A DNA stretch of 54,911 nt, taken from positions 1 through 54,911 of the forward strand of contig NZ_JH376436.1 of NCBI RefSeq assembly GCF_000233455.1. The letters run 5' to 3'. A program made the translations under genes and the position numbers. Source of the stretch: [Clostridium] citroniae WAL-17108. GTDB lineage: Bacteria; Bacillota; Clostridia; Lachnospirales; Lachnospiraceae. Under the pieces are notes generated by a model. It was given only the letters and a program-made list of their open reading frames with translations. It did no database searches and was not told the origin of the DNA. Of this stretch, positions 17,884-27,432 are shown piece by piece (the first letter of the stretch is position 1; each line of letters starts with the position of its first letter).

Positions 17884-18158
17884 AATCCAAGTTTAGGTAT
17901 TCAAAATCATATCTACCTTTGATGTCAGCTAGACCGAAGACAAACCGCTTCCCTCCATCGGAATAACGGCGCAGCCACAATGCATCCACAATAAGGCAAC
18001 GGTAAATGGAGGGCTGTTGACGAAATTTTTGACTAGATAGCCGATAGACACAGAAAAGCCACCTCTATGGCATAGGAAATCACAACATACCTTCTCTCTA
18101 CCAGCCCATGTAAAATCCGGAAAAATCATTCCATAAAAGAGAGTCTCCGTAGCGATTT
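17884..18158. other. Spacer without a recognised gene
   Basis: Continuation of the conjugative-element debris. I see no intact frame with a start site and no clear terminator for the leftward M20 operon. Confidence 0.35.
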
Positions 18159-19334
18159 TTACATCTCCTGCAACACCCACAACGCATAATCCACATATAC
18201 ATTGCAGGCAATCAGCAGGCCGTTTTCATCCAGGTCAAACAGGCCGTGATGATGGGGAACCCCTGTATTCGGTTCTGCAGGATTGTGGGTACCGACAAAA
18301 GCGTACATCCCCTTTGTCACCGCCAGATAATCCGCAAAATCATCGGCTCCCAGGGCTTTCTCATAATCACTGATAATGTCATCTTCTGGAAGAATCTTTT
18401 CAACGACAGCCCTGACCTCATCAACCGCCCGGCCGTCATTTGCAAGAGGCGCCGCATAATCGCGAAACTCTACTTCTGCCTCGGCGCCATAAAGCATTGC
18501 CGTCTGTTTCGCAATCCGGATGACTCTGTCATTCGTGAATTTTCTCACTTCCGGACCGAAGCTCCTTGTAGTACCCTCTATCTCAGCATGCTCCGCAACA
18601 ATATTATACTGTGTTCCGGCTTTAATCACACCTACGCCCACAACGACTGTTTCGAGCGGATCTGTATTTCTGGCTACAATGCTCTGGAGTCCCACAACAA
18701 TCTGGGATGCAATGTAGGCGGCATCAATCCCCAGATGCGGTTTCGACACATGGGCGCCCTTGCCGGTCACACTGATTTTAAAATAATCGCAGCTTGCATT
18801 TTGAGGCCCTTTTGTCAGCGATATCTTCCCTGTCGTCAGGCCGCTGGTCACATGGGTTCCGAAGACCCGGTCCACGCCCTCCAGCAGTCCGGCACTTACA
18901 AACTGTCTGGCCCCCTGCCCAATCTCCTCCGCCTGCTGAAAGAACAGCCGGATATGTCCTGCAAATTCACCTTTTTTTGCGTTCAATATCTTCGCCGCCG
19001 TCAAAAGCGTGGCCGTATGGCCGTCATGGCCGCAGGCATGACAAAATCCTTCATTCTGCGAACGATATTCCTCTGTCTTTAAGTCTTCCATTGCCAGCGC
19101 ATCCATGTCGGCCCGGAGGGCAATGGTTTTACCTTCGCCCTTCTCTCCGTCAATCCAGGCATATACGCCTGTTTCTCCGACTCTTTTGTGCAAAAGACCA
19201 ATCTTATCAAGCTCTTCCTCTATTTTTTTACACGTATTATATTCCTTCAGGCTTACTTCAGGATGAGCATGAAAATATCTTCTCAGGCTGACAAGGTAAT
19301 CTTTTTCATCTGTTACATACTGCTTTAATGCCAT
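18159..19334 (-). CDS. M20D-family amidohydrolase (N-acyl-amino-acid deacylase type)
   Basis: This is a metal-dependent hydrolase, 391 residues, cytoplasmic. The metal-binding motif ACGHDGHTA (about residue 100), the catalytic EE in FFQQAEEIGQGA, the third ligand in GTHV, and the final HHHGLFD are all present, as is the dimerisation lid domain (CDYFKISVTGKGAHVSKPHLG). It would release an amino acid from an N-acyl or indole-3-acetyl-type conjugate. The start at 19334 follows GGAGGGTAAA; ATG at 19346 overlaps that site. It is last in the T-box-controlled metNIQ operon, so an N-acylated methionine or related sulfur amino acid is the best guess for substrate. That substrate is inferred from context only. 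Confidence 0.85.
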   Translation of the reverse strand: MALKQYVTDEKDYLVSLRRYFHAHPEVSLKEYNTCKKIEEELDKIGLLHKRVGETGVYAWIDGEKGEGKTIALRADMDALAMEDLKTEEYRSQNEGFCHACGHDGHTATLLTAAKILNAKKGEFAGHIRLFFQQAEEIGQGARQFVSAGLLEGVDRVFGTHVTSGLTTGKISLTKGPQNASCDYFKISVTGKGAHVSKPHLGIDAAYIASQIVVGLQSIVARNTDPLETVVVGVGVIKAGTQYNIVAEHAEIEGTTRSFGPEVRKFTNDRVIRIAKQTAMLYGAEAEVEFRDYAAPLANDGRAVDEVRAVVEKILPEDDIISDYEKALGADDFADYLAVTKGMYAFVGTHNPAEPNTGVPHHHGLFDLDENGLLIACNVYVDYALWVLQEM

Positions 19335-19404
19335 TTTACCCTCCATCCGTGCCGGCTAGTACAGCATTGCACTTATTTCAAAATCGGCAGTTCAGCCGCC
19401 GCAG

Positions 19405-20331
19405 TTATTCAGCGTCATCCCATGCGCAGATGAAAGCGCCCTGGTATTCGTCTTCAATCGTCTTTTTTACTTCCGGTGTATGGTAAGCGTCCACAATCTT
19501 CTTATACACCTCGTTATCTCTATCGGCTGTGCGGGCAGCGATTACGTTAATCAACTGGGGAACCGCCTCGTTTGTGGAAGGATCTACATTTTCTGTATAG
19601 ATAGAATCTTCAACCGGATTAAGTCCTGCCGTAAATGCATTTCCTCCATTGATAATAGCTGCCGCACAGTCCGGAAGAATATTGGCCAGTGTTGCAGATT
19701 CAGCCTCCTTGATGTCAATTTTCACTTTGTATTCCGTGATGTCAGCCTTTGTCGGTACATAGCCTTTTTCCGGATCACACACGATAAAACCGGCTTCCTC
19801 AAGCAGTTTCAGGGCGCGTCCGCCGTTTGTAAGATCGCTCGGAATTGCGATTACATCGCCATCTTTAATCTCTTCAATAGAAGAAATCTTTTTCTTATTA
19901 TTGTAGATGGAAAGAGGGGCGATAATCGTGTCGCCGATATCTACAATGTCATATCCCTTCTGGGCCACATCATTTGCAAGGAATGCTTTATGCTGGAATG
20001 CATTGAGATCAATCTCACCGTCATTTAATGCACGGTTCGGAGCTGCATAGTCGGTAAATTTCATCAGTTCAACCTGGATGCCGTCATCTTTCAGCAGTTC
20101 ATTGATCGTGTCCCACTGTGCGCTGTATTCCCCTACAACACCTACTTTTACCGTAGTTACTTCAGCCGGTTCTTTCGCTGCTTCACTTCCGGCTGCCTCA
20201 CTGCCCGCCGCTGCGGTAGAAGCCGGCGCATTGCCGCTGCCTGAACTGCAGCCGAAAAGTGAAAGGGCTGTTACGGCTGCAATTGCCACTGCTGCTTTTT
20301 TTTTCCATGATGCTTTGAATGTTTTTTTCAT
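19405..20331 (-). CDS. metQ: MetQ, methionine-binding lipoprotein
   Basis: This is an NlpA/MetQ-family substrate-binding lipoprotein of 308 residues. It has a signal peptide (KKKAAVAIAAVTALSLFGC) with the lipobox LFGC, an Ala/Glu-rich linker, and the family core KVGVVGEYSAQWDTINELL, ALNDGEIDLNAFQHKAFL and AIPSDLTNGGRALKLLEEAG. Methionine-binding members share the FQH motif. It is the third gene after metN and metI, with a ribosome site GGAGAG. It delivers methionine, or its sulfoxide or derivatives, to the MetI channel. Confidence 0.9.
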   Translation of the reverse strand: MKKTFKASWKKKAAVAIAAVTALSLFGCSSGSGNAPASTAAAGSEAAGSEAAKEPAEVTTVKVGVVGEYSAQWDTINELLKDDGIQVELMKFTDYAAPNRALNDGEIDLNAFQHKAFLANDVAQKGYDIVDIGDTIIAPLSIYNNKKKISSIEEIKDGDVIAIPSDLTNGGRALKLLEEAGFIVCDPEKGYVPTKADITEYKVKIDIKEAESATLANILPDCAAAIINGGNAFTAGLNPVEDSIYTENVDPSTNEAVPQLINVIAARTADRDNEVYKKIVDAYHTPEVKKTIEDEYQGAFICAWDDAE

Positions 20332-20419
20332 AATTTTCTCTCCTTTTTCTAATTAAATATATTTAAATATTACTATTTAAAACATAATCATTCCGTCCGG
20401 AGCAGACCGGCCGTTACTT

Positions 20420-21097
20420 CTAATGGGTCGTTTTCCTGATTATCAGGTTTCCGATAAACTGGATAGCGCTGATAATCAAAAGAATAATGATAACCGTAGC
20501 CCAAATCATGTCGCGGTACCCCATCTGATAGCCATACCGGATAGCGAAATCGCCCAGACCTCCGGCTCCGATGGCTCCTGCCATGGCCGTAATTCCAATC
20601 AGGCTGACAAAGGTGATCATTGTGACACGGGTAATCCCCGGGATGCTTTCTTTCAGATAAACTCCGAAAATGATTTCAACCGGTGAGAAGCCCATCGCCT
20701 CGCTGGCCTCAATCAGGCCTCCGTCCAGATCCGCCAGAACCGATTCAATCTGTCTTGCAAAAAAGGGAACGGTTCCCGCGATCAGGGCCACATAAGAGCC
20801 GGTAACACCGGAGCCGGTTCCAACGATAGCCCGGCTGACCGGAATCAGCAAAACCATCAAAATAATGAATGGAATGGAACGGATGATGTCGATGGCTTTA
20901 TCTAAAAAGTTATAGATTACCACATTCTGTAATATTCCGCCTCTCTTTGTCACAATCAGCAGGACCCCGAAAAACAGGCCAAGAAAAAATGCGATAGTAC
21001 CTGATATCAGCAGCATCTTGAATGTCTGCCCAATACATTTGACAAGCTCTCCGCCCAGGCGCTCCAGGTTCGGGGCTAAACTGTATAATATATTCAT
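20420..21097 (-). CDS. metI: MetI, methionine ABC permease
   Basis: This is the 225-residue integral membrane subunit with five membrane segments. The EAA-type loop GGLIEASEAMGFSPVEIIFGV is near residue 120-140, and the C-terminal half has the conserved AGAIGAGGLGDFAIRYGYQ signature of the MetI family. Its ATG overlaps the metN stop by four bases (ATGA), so expression is coupled. Confidence 0.92.
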   Translation of the reverse strand: MNILYSLAPNLERLGGELVKCIGQTFKMLLISGTIAFFLGLFFGVLLIVTKRGGILQNVVIYNFLDKAIDIIRSIPFIILMVLLIPVSRAIVGTGSGVTGSYVALIAGTVPFFARQIESVLADLDGGLIEASEAMGFSPVEIIFGVYLKESIPGITRVTMITFVSLIGITAMAGAIGAGGLGDFAIRYGYQMGYRDMIWATVIIILLIISAIQFIGNLIIRKTTH

Positions 21098-22125
21098 TCT
21101 TTAATTACCTCCACTTCTACTCCCAGTGAGTTTATGTACTCCATTGCCTTTTCCATCTTATCCGCCTCGCCGCTTAAAGTCACCACCAGCGTGCCAAGCG
21201 GTTTCCCTTTCAAGAAATCAATATTTCCGAAAATGATATTGGCCCGGATATCAAATGCCTTAGCAAGATAGGAAATCAGCGGCTCCCCCGCATTGGCGCC
21301 GGAATAGGTAAAAAGCAGCATTCTGTCACCGGCTCCAATCTGTGTCAATTCATTTTTATCCTCAATTAAATCATAAATCTTCCTGATATTGCTTGCCGTA
21401 TCTATGAAGTCCCGGGTGATCCGTACCTGAGGGTGGCTGAATACATCCACGGTATTTCCTGCTTCGACCACGGTACCCTCCTCCATAATGGCAACCCTGT
21501 CACAGATATCTTTAACAACAGCCATCTCATGGGTGATCAGCACTATTGTAATACCCATCTCCTCATTTACCTTTTTGAGAAGCTTCAGGATGGATTGCGT
21601 TGTCTGCGGATCCAGTGCGCTGGTAGCCTCATCGCAGAGAAGCACCTTCGGATCATTGGCTAAGGCTCTTGCAATGGCAACTCTCTGTTTCTGTCCGCCG
21701 GAAAGCTGTGACGGATAGGCATCCCGTTTATCCGTCAGACCTACCAGCTCCAGAAGAGACGCGATTTTCTCTTCCCTCTCATTCTTCGTCAGTTTCGTCT
21801 TTTTAAGAGGAAATTCAATATTCTGATGGACCGTCCTGGAACGCATCAAGTTAAAATGCTGGAAAATCATTCCGATTTTTTTCCGGACTTCCCTCAACTT
21901 TTTTTCATCCAAATCCATTAAGTCCACTTCATCAATCAGAACACGCCCCTGCGTTGGGCGCTCCAGAAGGTTAATGCACCTCACTAATGTAGATTTTCCC
22001 GCGCCGGAAAATCCGATAATACCAAAAATCTCCCCGTCCTGTATTTCCAGATTAACGTCTTTTACCGCATGGAGATTACCGGATTTGGTGTCAAATGTTT
22101 TACTCACCTGTTTCAGCTTAATCAT
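21094..22125 (-). CDS. metN: MetN, methionine ABC ATPase
   Basis: This is the 343-residue ATPase of the MetNI importer. Walker A GFSGAGKST, signature LSGGQKQRVAIARAL, Walker B VLLCDEATSALDP and VLITHEM are all intact. The C-terminal 90 residues form the NIL (ACT-like) domain that binds methionine and inhibits transport when internal methionine is high. The start follows AAAGGAG. It is the first gene behind the T-box leader. Confidence 0.93.
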   Translation of the reverse strand: MIKLKQVSKTFDTKSGNLHAVKDVNLEIQDGEIFGIIGFSGAGKSTLVRCINLLERPTQGRVLIDEVDLMDLDEKKLREVRKKIGMIFQHFNLMRSRTVHQNIEFPLKKTKLTKNEREEKIASLLELVGLTDKRDAYPSQLSGGQKQRVAIARALANDPKVLLCDEATSALDPQTTQSILKLLKKVNEEMGITIVLITHEMAVVKDICDRVAIMEEGTVVEAGNTVDVFSHPQVRITRDFIDTASNIRKIYDLIEDKNELTQIGAGDRMLLFTYSGANAGEPLISYLAKAFDIRANIIFGNIDFLKGKPLGTLVVTLSGEADKMEKAMEYINSLGVEVEVIKE

Positions 22126-22236
22126 TCTTTACTCCTTTCGATTTCCTGTTCTGTAACAGTTCAGACAGCATGAACCTTCCTGTCTTTTCAATATCGTTCA
22201 GGAAGTCTTCTTCCATCATTATTTAAAAACCGGGAT

Positions 22237-22272
22237 CAAAAAAAGCTCCCGCCCTGTATTAGGACGAAAGCT
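22237..22272 (-). terminator. T-box terminator hairpin
   Basis: On the transcript AGCUUUCGUCCU pairs with AGGGCGGGAGCU (with G-U pairs) around a five-base loop and is followed by seven U. It overlaps the T-box antiterminator, giving the usual on/off choice. Confidence 0.85.
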
Positions 22273-22545
22273 GCTGCTTCGTGGTACCACCTAACTTCGT
22301 CTGACGCTCACGCAATCAGACCTCTTCAAGTACGGCCGGACATCGACAGGCCACTTTCGCGGCTTATCTGGGAACGTTTTATACTCTATCGCTGTAACGG
22401 GCGCACCCCGTCATGATCTAGAATATTCGACCATGCAACTCTGAGACCATCTTCATAAGCCTATCTCTGCTCCCTCTCAGCATCCGGGAACTCTCTGTAA
22501 AAGCATCCACTTACTACTCTTCTCTTCTACGTCTTTGCTGGTAAT
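22237..22545 (-). ncRNA. T-box riboswitch, probably methionine-specific
   Basis: The conserved T-box bulge AGGUGGUACCAC is at 22292-22281. Stem I elements (AGUAGUA near the 5' base, AGAGAG, and a long distal arm) lie upstream. The hairpin ACGGGGUGCGCCCGU follows. The triplet just before that hairpin, at 22414-22412, is AUG followed by A, the position and context expected for the specifier codon. That fits tRNA-Met and the metNIQ genes downstream. Uncharged tRNA pairing with UGGU would block the terminator and turn the operon on. T-box identity is firm; the specifier is less certain. Confidence 0.85.
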
Positions 22546-22565
22546 TAATTTATCAACTTGCGACT

Positions 22566-22594
22566 ATATTATTGCATTTTTTTAAATTTGTCAA
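22566..22594 (-). promoter_or_regulatory. Promoter of the T-box-metNIQ operon
   Basis: TTGACA (22594-22589), a 17-base AT-rich spacer and TAATAT (22571-22566) form a strong sigma-A promoter reading into the T-box leader. Confidence 0.8.
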
Positions 22595-22699
22595 CCTTTT
22601 TATAAAACATATTCGCTGATTTTCGTTTGTTTTTATGCACTATTTTTTGACTTATTCATGAAATATTCCTTTATATATAACGCTCACTTCTCTACATAT

Positions 22700-23423
22700 A
22701 CCCCCCAGGTAGGGACTGTCCAGTTTATCATAACGTGTCTCAATTTTTCAGTAGGCCTTCAGTTTTAGGAAAAATTCTACTAAATGTCTTTCCTTATCAA
22801 GCCACCAGTCACCGTGACGCTCAAACTTGGCACCTTTTCTGGAGGGTATGTTAGGTTTCCCACCATGGTCATAAATATAATCAATTAGCTGATTACTGTG
22901 ATAGCCTTGAGCAGATAGGATCTGACTACTGTTCAGGCTAATTTGTTCCAACAGCGAGATTTCCATATTGATATCGTTCCTCTGTCCCTCGATCAACAGT
23001 AGATAGACTGGGTATCCATAAGCACCTACAACTACATGGATTGTTGTTCTGGACCCGTCCCGGGTATGGCCGCTCAGGTTTGCTGGCCCTCTTTTGAGCT
23101 CCTGCACCATACTGATGGGCTTTTACAATGAAGGCCTCTATACTAAGCGCCCCTAATTCGGCCCCAAGACTGAATACACAGAAAATATTGTCCAGAACGC
23201 CATCCTCAATCCATTTACGGAATTGGCTCTAGATCGTCTCCCAAAGGCCATAATGCTCTGGGAGATTCCTCAAGGGAGCGTCATTGCGTGCAATCCACAC
23301 CATAGCGTTGAACATCGTGCGGTTATCCTTAGAAGGCCGGCCAGGCCGGTTCGATTTTTCAGGAGAAAGTAAAGGAGCAATTTGATTCCATTCCTGATCA
23401 GTCAGCTCATATCTCCTCAACAT
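22700..23423 (-). pseudogene. IS5-family transposase (IS427-like), decayed
   Basis: The N-terminal frame (RRYELTDQEWNQIAPLLSPE, GRPSKDNRTMFNAMVWIA) is the DUF4096 start of IS427-type transposases. After a break near 23229 the C-terminal DDE part appears (GGRTTIHV-like SRTTIHVVVGAYGYPVYLLL, HGDWWLDKERHLVEFF). A TGA and a missing segment lie near 22748, then KIETRYDKLDSPYLG. The element is dead. Confidence 0.75.
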
Positions 23424-23583
23424 AACGAACACCTCTTTTTCTTTTTTTACATGAATCGGCTTGGCAGAACATATGTTTTGTTGAACTTTTAATTTTCACA
23501 GGCACTTTAGGAATCTTTTTAAAATTGCCTGCTATTCTATACTCAACCAAACAACACAACAACAGAAAAATGAAGAAATTAAT

Positions 23584-23908
23584 ATGTTAACTTCCTTAGA
23601 TTGGTTAGTAATCGTTTTTATGGTAATGGTAACTATAAGTCTCTTATCTTTGTGCTTTATGTTTCTTGTAAGACGATCCCCATCAAACGGGTATGTTTCT
23701 ACATCGTGGCCGCACTCTCCATCTACGCAGCTTCTGTCGGAATCCGTATCAGACTTGGTCTATTCCCAATACAGATTTCTGTCATTGTGGTATCTGGTGC
23801 TATAGGAAGCGCAGTAATCGTGATTGACGTACGAGCAAGAGTGATGAGAAAAAACTCAAAATTGTCCACCTAATGCCTGCCACCAGTATTATCAATATCT
23901 TTATGTGA
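23584..23908 (+). pseudogene. Small membrane protein, frameshifted
   Basis: ATG 23584 opens WLVIVFMVMVTISLLSLCFM, then a frameshift near 23670 leads to IKRVCFYIVAALSIYAASVG and IRIRLGLFPIQISVIVVSGA. A second shift near 23845 leads to a final hydrophobic segment (VHLMPATSIINIFM). The joined protein would be about 106 residues with four membrane segments. Family not named; conserved small membrane proteins of this layout occur in Clostridia. Confidence 0.5.
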
Positions 23909-23975
23909 TTTTTGGGAGTGTAAGTTAAAGAAAAAGAATAAAAAGAGTACACTATAATGTACATATTAGGGGACT

Positions 23976-24213
23976 TAATACGAACATAACAAATTTCCGA
24001 AAGAATATTTTTGAACTGCTGGAGCATACAATCAAGTACAATTAGACAGTGAATATAAGCACAAAGGCAGGAAAGGCTGTCATAATCCGCGAAGAAGATT
24101 ACAACGGCTTGATGGGAACGGTATAGTTTTCATACATTCCACAATTGCGAGGGCAGATTATCAAAGGGCTTAATGCACCGCTTGATGAGTGCTTGACGAA
24201 AAACGAGGTGTTC
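23976..24213 (+). pseudogene. Phd/YefM-type antitoxin, decayed
   Basis: The frame reads NTNITNFRKNIFELLEHTIK, TAG, TVNISTKAGKAVIIREEDYN, GLMGTV, TAG, then PQLRGQIIKGLNAPLDECL. This is the YefM/Phd fold: an N-terminal DNA-binding half and a C-terminal toxin-neutralising tail. Two in-frame TAG codons disable it. Confidence 0.7.
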
Positions 24214-24490
24214 TGTAATATATCCAATCGTTTATACAAAAAATCAGCCAATGTTATACCAAACCTTAAGGTAGCAAAGTTGGAGACAAAGGCAAAGTGG
24301 TTAATAGATCTTATCCGGTAGAATCCACCCCCCCCCCACCCCCCCTTTTTTTCCATATGAAAAGTTACAAAGTGATTTGAAAGGGATATACTCTCGGTGT
24401 ATCAATATTAAGCACTGGATTGTATATGAGGTGTGGTAAGAAGGACGGACCGTGAAAGTTATCAGCTTATGGACACACTATGAGTTTTAA
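24214..24490 (+). pseudogene. Txe/YoeB-type toxin, decayed, with a poly-C tract
   Basis: Directly after the antitoxin the frame reads KKSANVIPNLKVAKLETKAK, WLIDLIR, then a C-rich tract, then YEKLQSDLKGIYSRCINIKH, WIVYEVW, a stop, and TVKVISLWTHYEF. This is the RelE-fold endoribonuclease YoeB/Txe with its conserved C-terminal SRRIN-HRLVY and WTHYE blocks. A TAG, a TAA and the frame change in the C tract (C10-A-C7 near 24328-24345) make it inactive. Confidence 0.72.
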
Positions 24491-24626
24491 GAAATGAAAA
24501 CAAGGAAAGTTGGAATAAGGCTATCACAATCCCACAATCTTTGAATGGAGGAATTATGGAAGACTGATTTAAAATATAATATATTATGAACTATATTACA
24601 TTCAGAAATGTCGTTTTAGTAAAAAA

Positions 24627-25189
24627 ATGAACAAAATTACTGAACCTGTACGGAATATGAAAACCATAAACAGTATATTAGACTACCCGAAAGGCAAATT
24701 TTCAAGGGATTATCTGATTGCCAAAACACAATTCAATACAGCATTCCGAACCAGTGATGTATTAAAATTAAAAGTCAGGGACTTTCTAACGACTAATAGG
24801 GAATTTTAAGATTTGCTGACTGTAAAGGAGAAAAAACTTCTAAAATACTGCGAATACCAATAAATTCAAGTTTACAAATCGCATTGGCCGAATATCTTAA
24901 CGAAACAAATTTATCGTATGATGATTATTTATTTTCATCCAGGCAATGGGAAAATAAACCAATTTACACTACACAATCACATAAAATCTTCCACGACATA
25001 GAGGAAACGCTGCACATTGATAACTTTGGCTCACACTCATTAAGGAAAAAATGGGGATATTTTGCGAATCAAAACACAAAAATATCGCCCTCATTATAGA
25101 AACATATAACCATATAAAAGAAAAAGTTACGTTACACAAGCATCCAACAAAAAGATCACGATGACTTATATAATCCAATCAAATTTTAG
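24627..25189 (+). pseudogene. Tyrosine recombinase (phage-type integrase), decayed
   Basis: The frame contains the catalytic-arm Arg region TAFRTSDVLKLKVRDF, a TAA near 24808, LAEYLNETNLSYDDYLFSSR, then HxxR as FGSHSLRKKWGYF, and, in another frame, the nucleophile region LRYTSIQQKD. Length and motif order fit a short (about 185-residue) integrase. One in-frame stop and at least one frameshift disable it. It may have served the mobile element whose debris lies around it. Confidence 0.7.
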
Positions 25190-25916
25190 AAGGAAGTTTG
25201 AAGCAAATTCATTACAAAGTTTTAACAGTATATTGATTTGACATTTTTTCTGTTTTTGATATTATAATGCCAGACGAGGTGGTGTTTAAAGTAATTCTCC
25301 AATACATTTTATTACACTCACGATCAACAAACCATTAAGCTCGTCACTCCATCATATTTCCCAGAAGTAGGACCCCAACACTCCATATACTACTTCTGGG
25401 AAATGGAAACCTAACTAGTTCTATTTTTCTTATTGAGATTTGGGCTTAGCCAGATTTTTTAGCAAAATTTCCATAAGTTAAATCAACTTATTCCATTAAA
25501 TCCCCCAAAACACTACCTGCCTATTCTGTATATACTATCAATAAAGATAAAGAGACTACTATTGCATTTTTCCTTTTTCTCTATAAAGAGCCGAAAAACT
25601 TCCACAGACACGTTCAGGTCGATACTTTTCTCATCAATTTTGAACCCTTGGCTCGTATCATATTCTGGATGATATTTTAAATCTGATAAATGGTAAATGA
25701 TCTGTTCTATCTACTCAATAACCTTTTTAATCACAGGATCTCTCATAGACAAAGTAAACCAGACACTTCCTAGAATATAGGAAAGACATCTTGAATGTTT
25801 CTCACACCGTGTCTGGCTCACTCTATCGGTTTTCTTATTGATTTGACATAGCCAAAATTAAAACTATAACTTCCAAAACATCTCGCTCCAACTTATGCAT
25901 CTAAATTTTGTTCCAA
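25190..25916. other. AT-rich region with orphan promoter and gene debris
   Basis: A TTGACA/TATAAT-like pair near 25238-25268 has no gene behind it. The minus strand between about 25560 and 25870 has protein-like pieces (DLKYHPEYDTSQGFKIDEKS, VEVFRLFIEKKEK) broken by stops; family unknown. The hairpin at 25356-25404 is listed separately. Confidence 0.35.
25356..25404. repeat. 15-bp perfect inverted repeat (hairpin)
   Basis: ATTTCCCAGAAGTAG (25356-25370) and CTACTTCTGGGAAAT (25390-25404) are exact reverse complements with a 19-base loop. No U-run follows on either strand, so it is not a standard terminator. It lies in gene-free DNA. Confidence 0.8.
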
Positions 25917-26350
25917 TTATTCAATAAACACGATTGGTTGTATTAAATCTCTAGGCTTATCTTTCATCATCAACAGTGCTTCTTCCACTTTGTCAAATCC
26001 ATAAAATTTATGTGTCACTAATCTAGAAGGATTGATACGCCCTGTTTCTATTAAAGATATCAGTTTCTCCATACGTAATCTGCCACCAGGCATCAAGCCT
26101 GCTGAAATCTGTTTATGTCCCATTCCACATCCCCATTCTACACGCGGGATCTTGATATAATCACCTTCCCCTATATAATTTACCTTCCCTATTTTACCGC
26201 CTGGCTTTAATACCTTAATCGCTGTTAGAAATGTATCTACATCACCACCAGCAATAATGACTTTATTTACGCCTTTACCGGAAGTAAGTTCCATAACCTG
26301 TTCTTCAATGCTTCCATTTTTTTGATAATAATTTCTGATATCCACTTTGT
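25917..26350 (-). pseudogene. NADP-dependent secondary alcohol dehydrogenase, C-terminal half only
   Basis: The frame from about 26345 reads NYYQKNGSIEEQVMELTSGK, GVNKVIIAGGDVDTFLTAIK, KIPRVEWGCGMGHKQISAGL, PGGRLRMEKLISLIETGRIN and KDKPRDLIQPIVFIE to the native stop. This is the cofactor and C-terminal domain of the Clostridium beijerinckii/Thermoanaerobacter-type zinc alcohol dehydrogenase. The N-terminal catalytic domain with the zinc ligands is absent and is replaced by the end of a TnpV-carrying element. Non-functional. Confidence 0.75.
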
Positions 26351-26407
26351 CAACTGATCCCAACAAATTCGTGGATAATAATCGCAACTTCTTGCGACAA
26401 TATGGGT

Positions 26408-26442
26408 TGTACAGAAAAAGCGGCAAGTATTTTACTCCCTGC
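26408..26442 (-). terminator. Terminator-like hairpin after tnpV
   Basis: On the minus strand GGCGGCAGGGAG...CTTGCCGC-TTTTT forms a GC stem followed by T. It is close to the end of the TnpV-bearing element. Confidence 0.45.
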
Positions 26443-26454
26443 CGCCTGTTCGTT

Positions 26455-26826
26455 TTATGCGTAGATAAGTTCTGTGTTGACAATCTCGATTGCGAATATT
26501 ATTTATTCGACCAACTCACAACATTTGATTTTCAGCCTTGAGTTTTTCTGTTACTCCCTCACGCTCAACCATTTGTTTTACCAGCTGAAAAACATTTTCT
26601 CTGCTTGCTCATCAATATCGGAAAGATAACTGTTTAACTTGCCGCTTGTGAGCAAAGTAGTATAGTTTGCTCTTTTATGCTCTCGCAGATAGCATTTGTG
26701 CCTCTGTCCCCATACGCCGATGGATTTTGTTTCTTTTTCGGTGGGTAAGGTAAGGCAGAGGATAAAATACTCTCCTTGCTGTTCATACCAAAGACCATGT
26801 TTATCATCATAAATGTACTTGTCCAT
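26455..26826 (-). pseudogene. TnpV, transposon-encoded protein, frameshifted
   Basis: The start after GGAGGATTTCAAA reads MDKYIYDDKHGLWYEQQGEY, then KSIGVWGQRHKCYLREHKRA and LLTSGKLNSYLSDIDEQAEK. This is the TnpV family found on mobilisable elements with large serine recombinases. A frameshift near 26580 moves to QLVKQMVEREGVTEKLKAEN, a TGA follows, and the last IVNTELIYA is in another frame. Dead gene; it marks the right end of a mobile element abutting the alcohol dehydrogenase fragment. Confidence 0.75.
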
Positions 26827-26859
26827 TTTGAAATCCTCCAGTATGATATCTTCGCACAT

Positions 26860-27432
26860 ACATCACAGTTCTCCGACTGCCACACTTTGTTATATCTTAT
26901 TATCAGTTTTTCCTGCCCTTGATTTTGCCCTTATGAGCAATCAAAGCAAGGGTAACATTGTGTGAAATCATATAAAGGAATAAGGCAGACACATTGCGAT
27001 AAATCCTTTATTTTCAAGGCTTTTGGAGGATTTTATTAAAACTCGAAGAGGTGTGATAAGCATCTATAAAATTGTAATTTTACAATCGGAATTTGTCATC
27101 TTATTATGAGGAATGTGATAGTAGTTTGCAAAGATGTATTATTTGTTAATATATAGTCCGAGAGATCGCTCTTCAAGTGTTATGAACTAACAGCTTAGAA
27201 TAAAAACAGTTTTTTAATGTTCATCAACATGGTCTTATTCGGACATATAAAAGAATCTCTCAGAGTGCCACTTGAAAAATTACCTTTTGGTTTTCCACAA
27301 GCACAAACGTAACATAGTGCAAAAATCTTCCTCTGAGAAATTTACACAAAGATGTAGAGACCATGATAGTATTACATTATCCAAATCATATTTTACAAAA
27401 ATTCCATTCATATCATATAAGTCCACCATATT
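26860..27432. other. Gap with no supported gene
   Basis: The sequence is AT-rich with multiple stops in all frames. A minus-strand piece near 26915-26960 reads VTLALIAHKGKIKGRKN, which could be the start of a small enzyme, but it stops at once. No structured repeats were noticed. Confidence 0.35.

Noticed and set aside
25356..25404. CRISPR repeat or terminator
   Set aside because: Only one copy is present, without spacers, and there is no U-run on either side.
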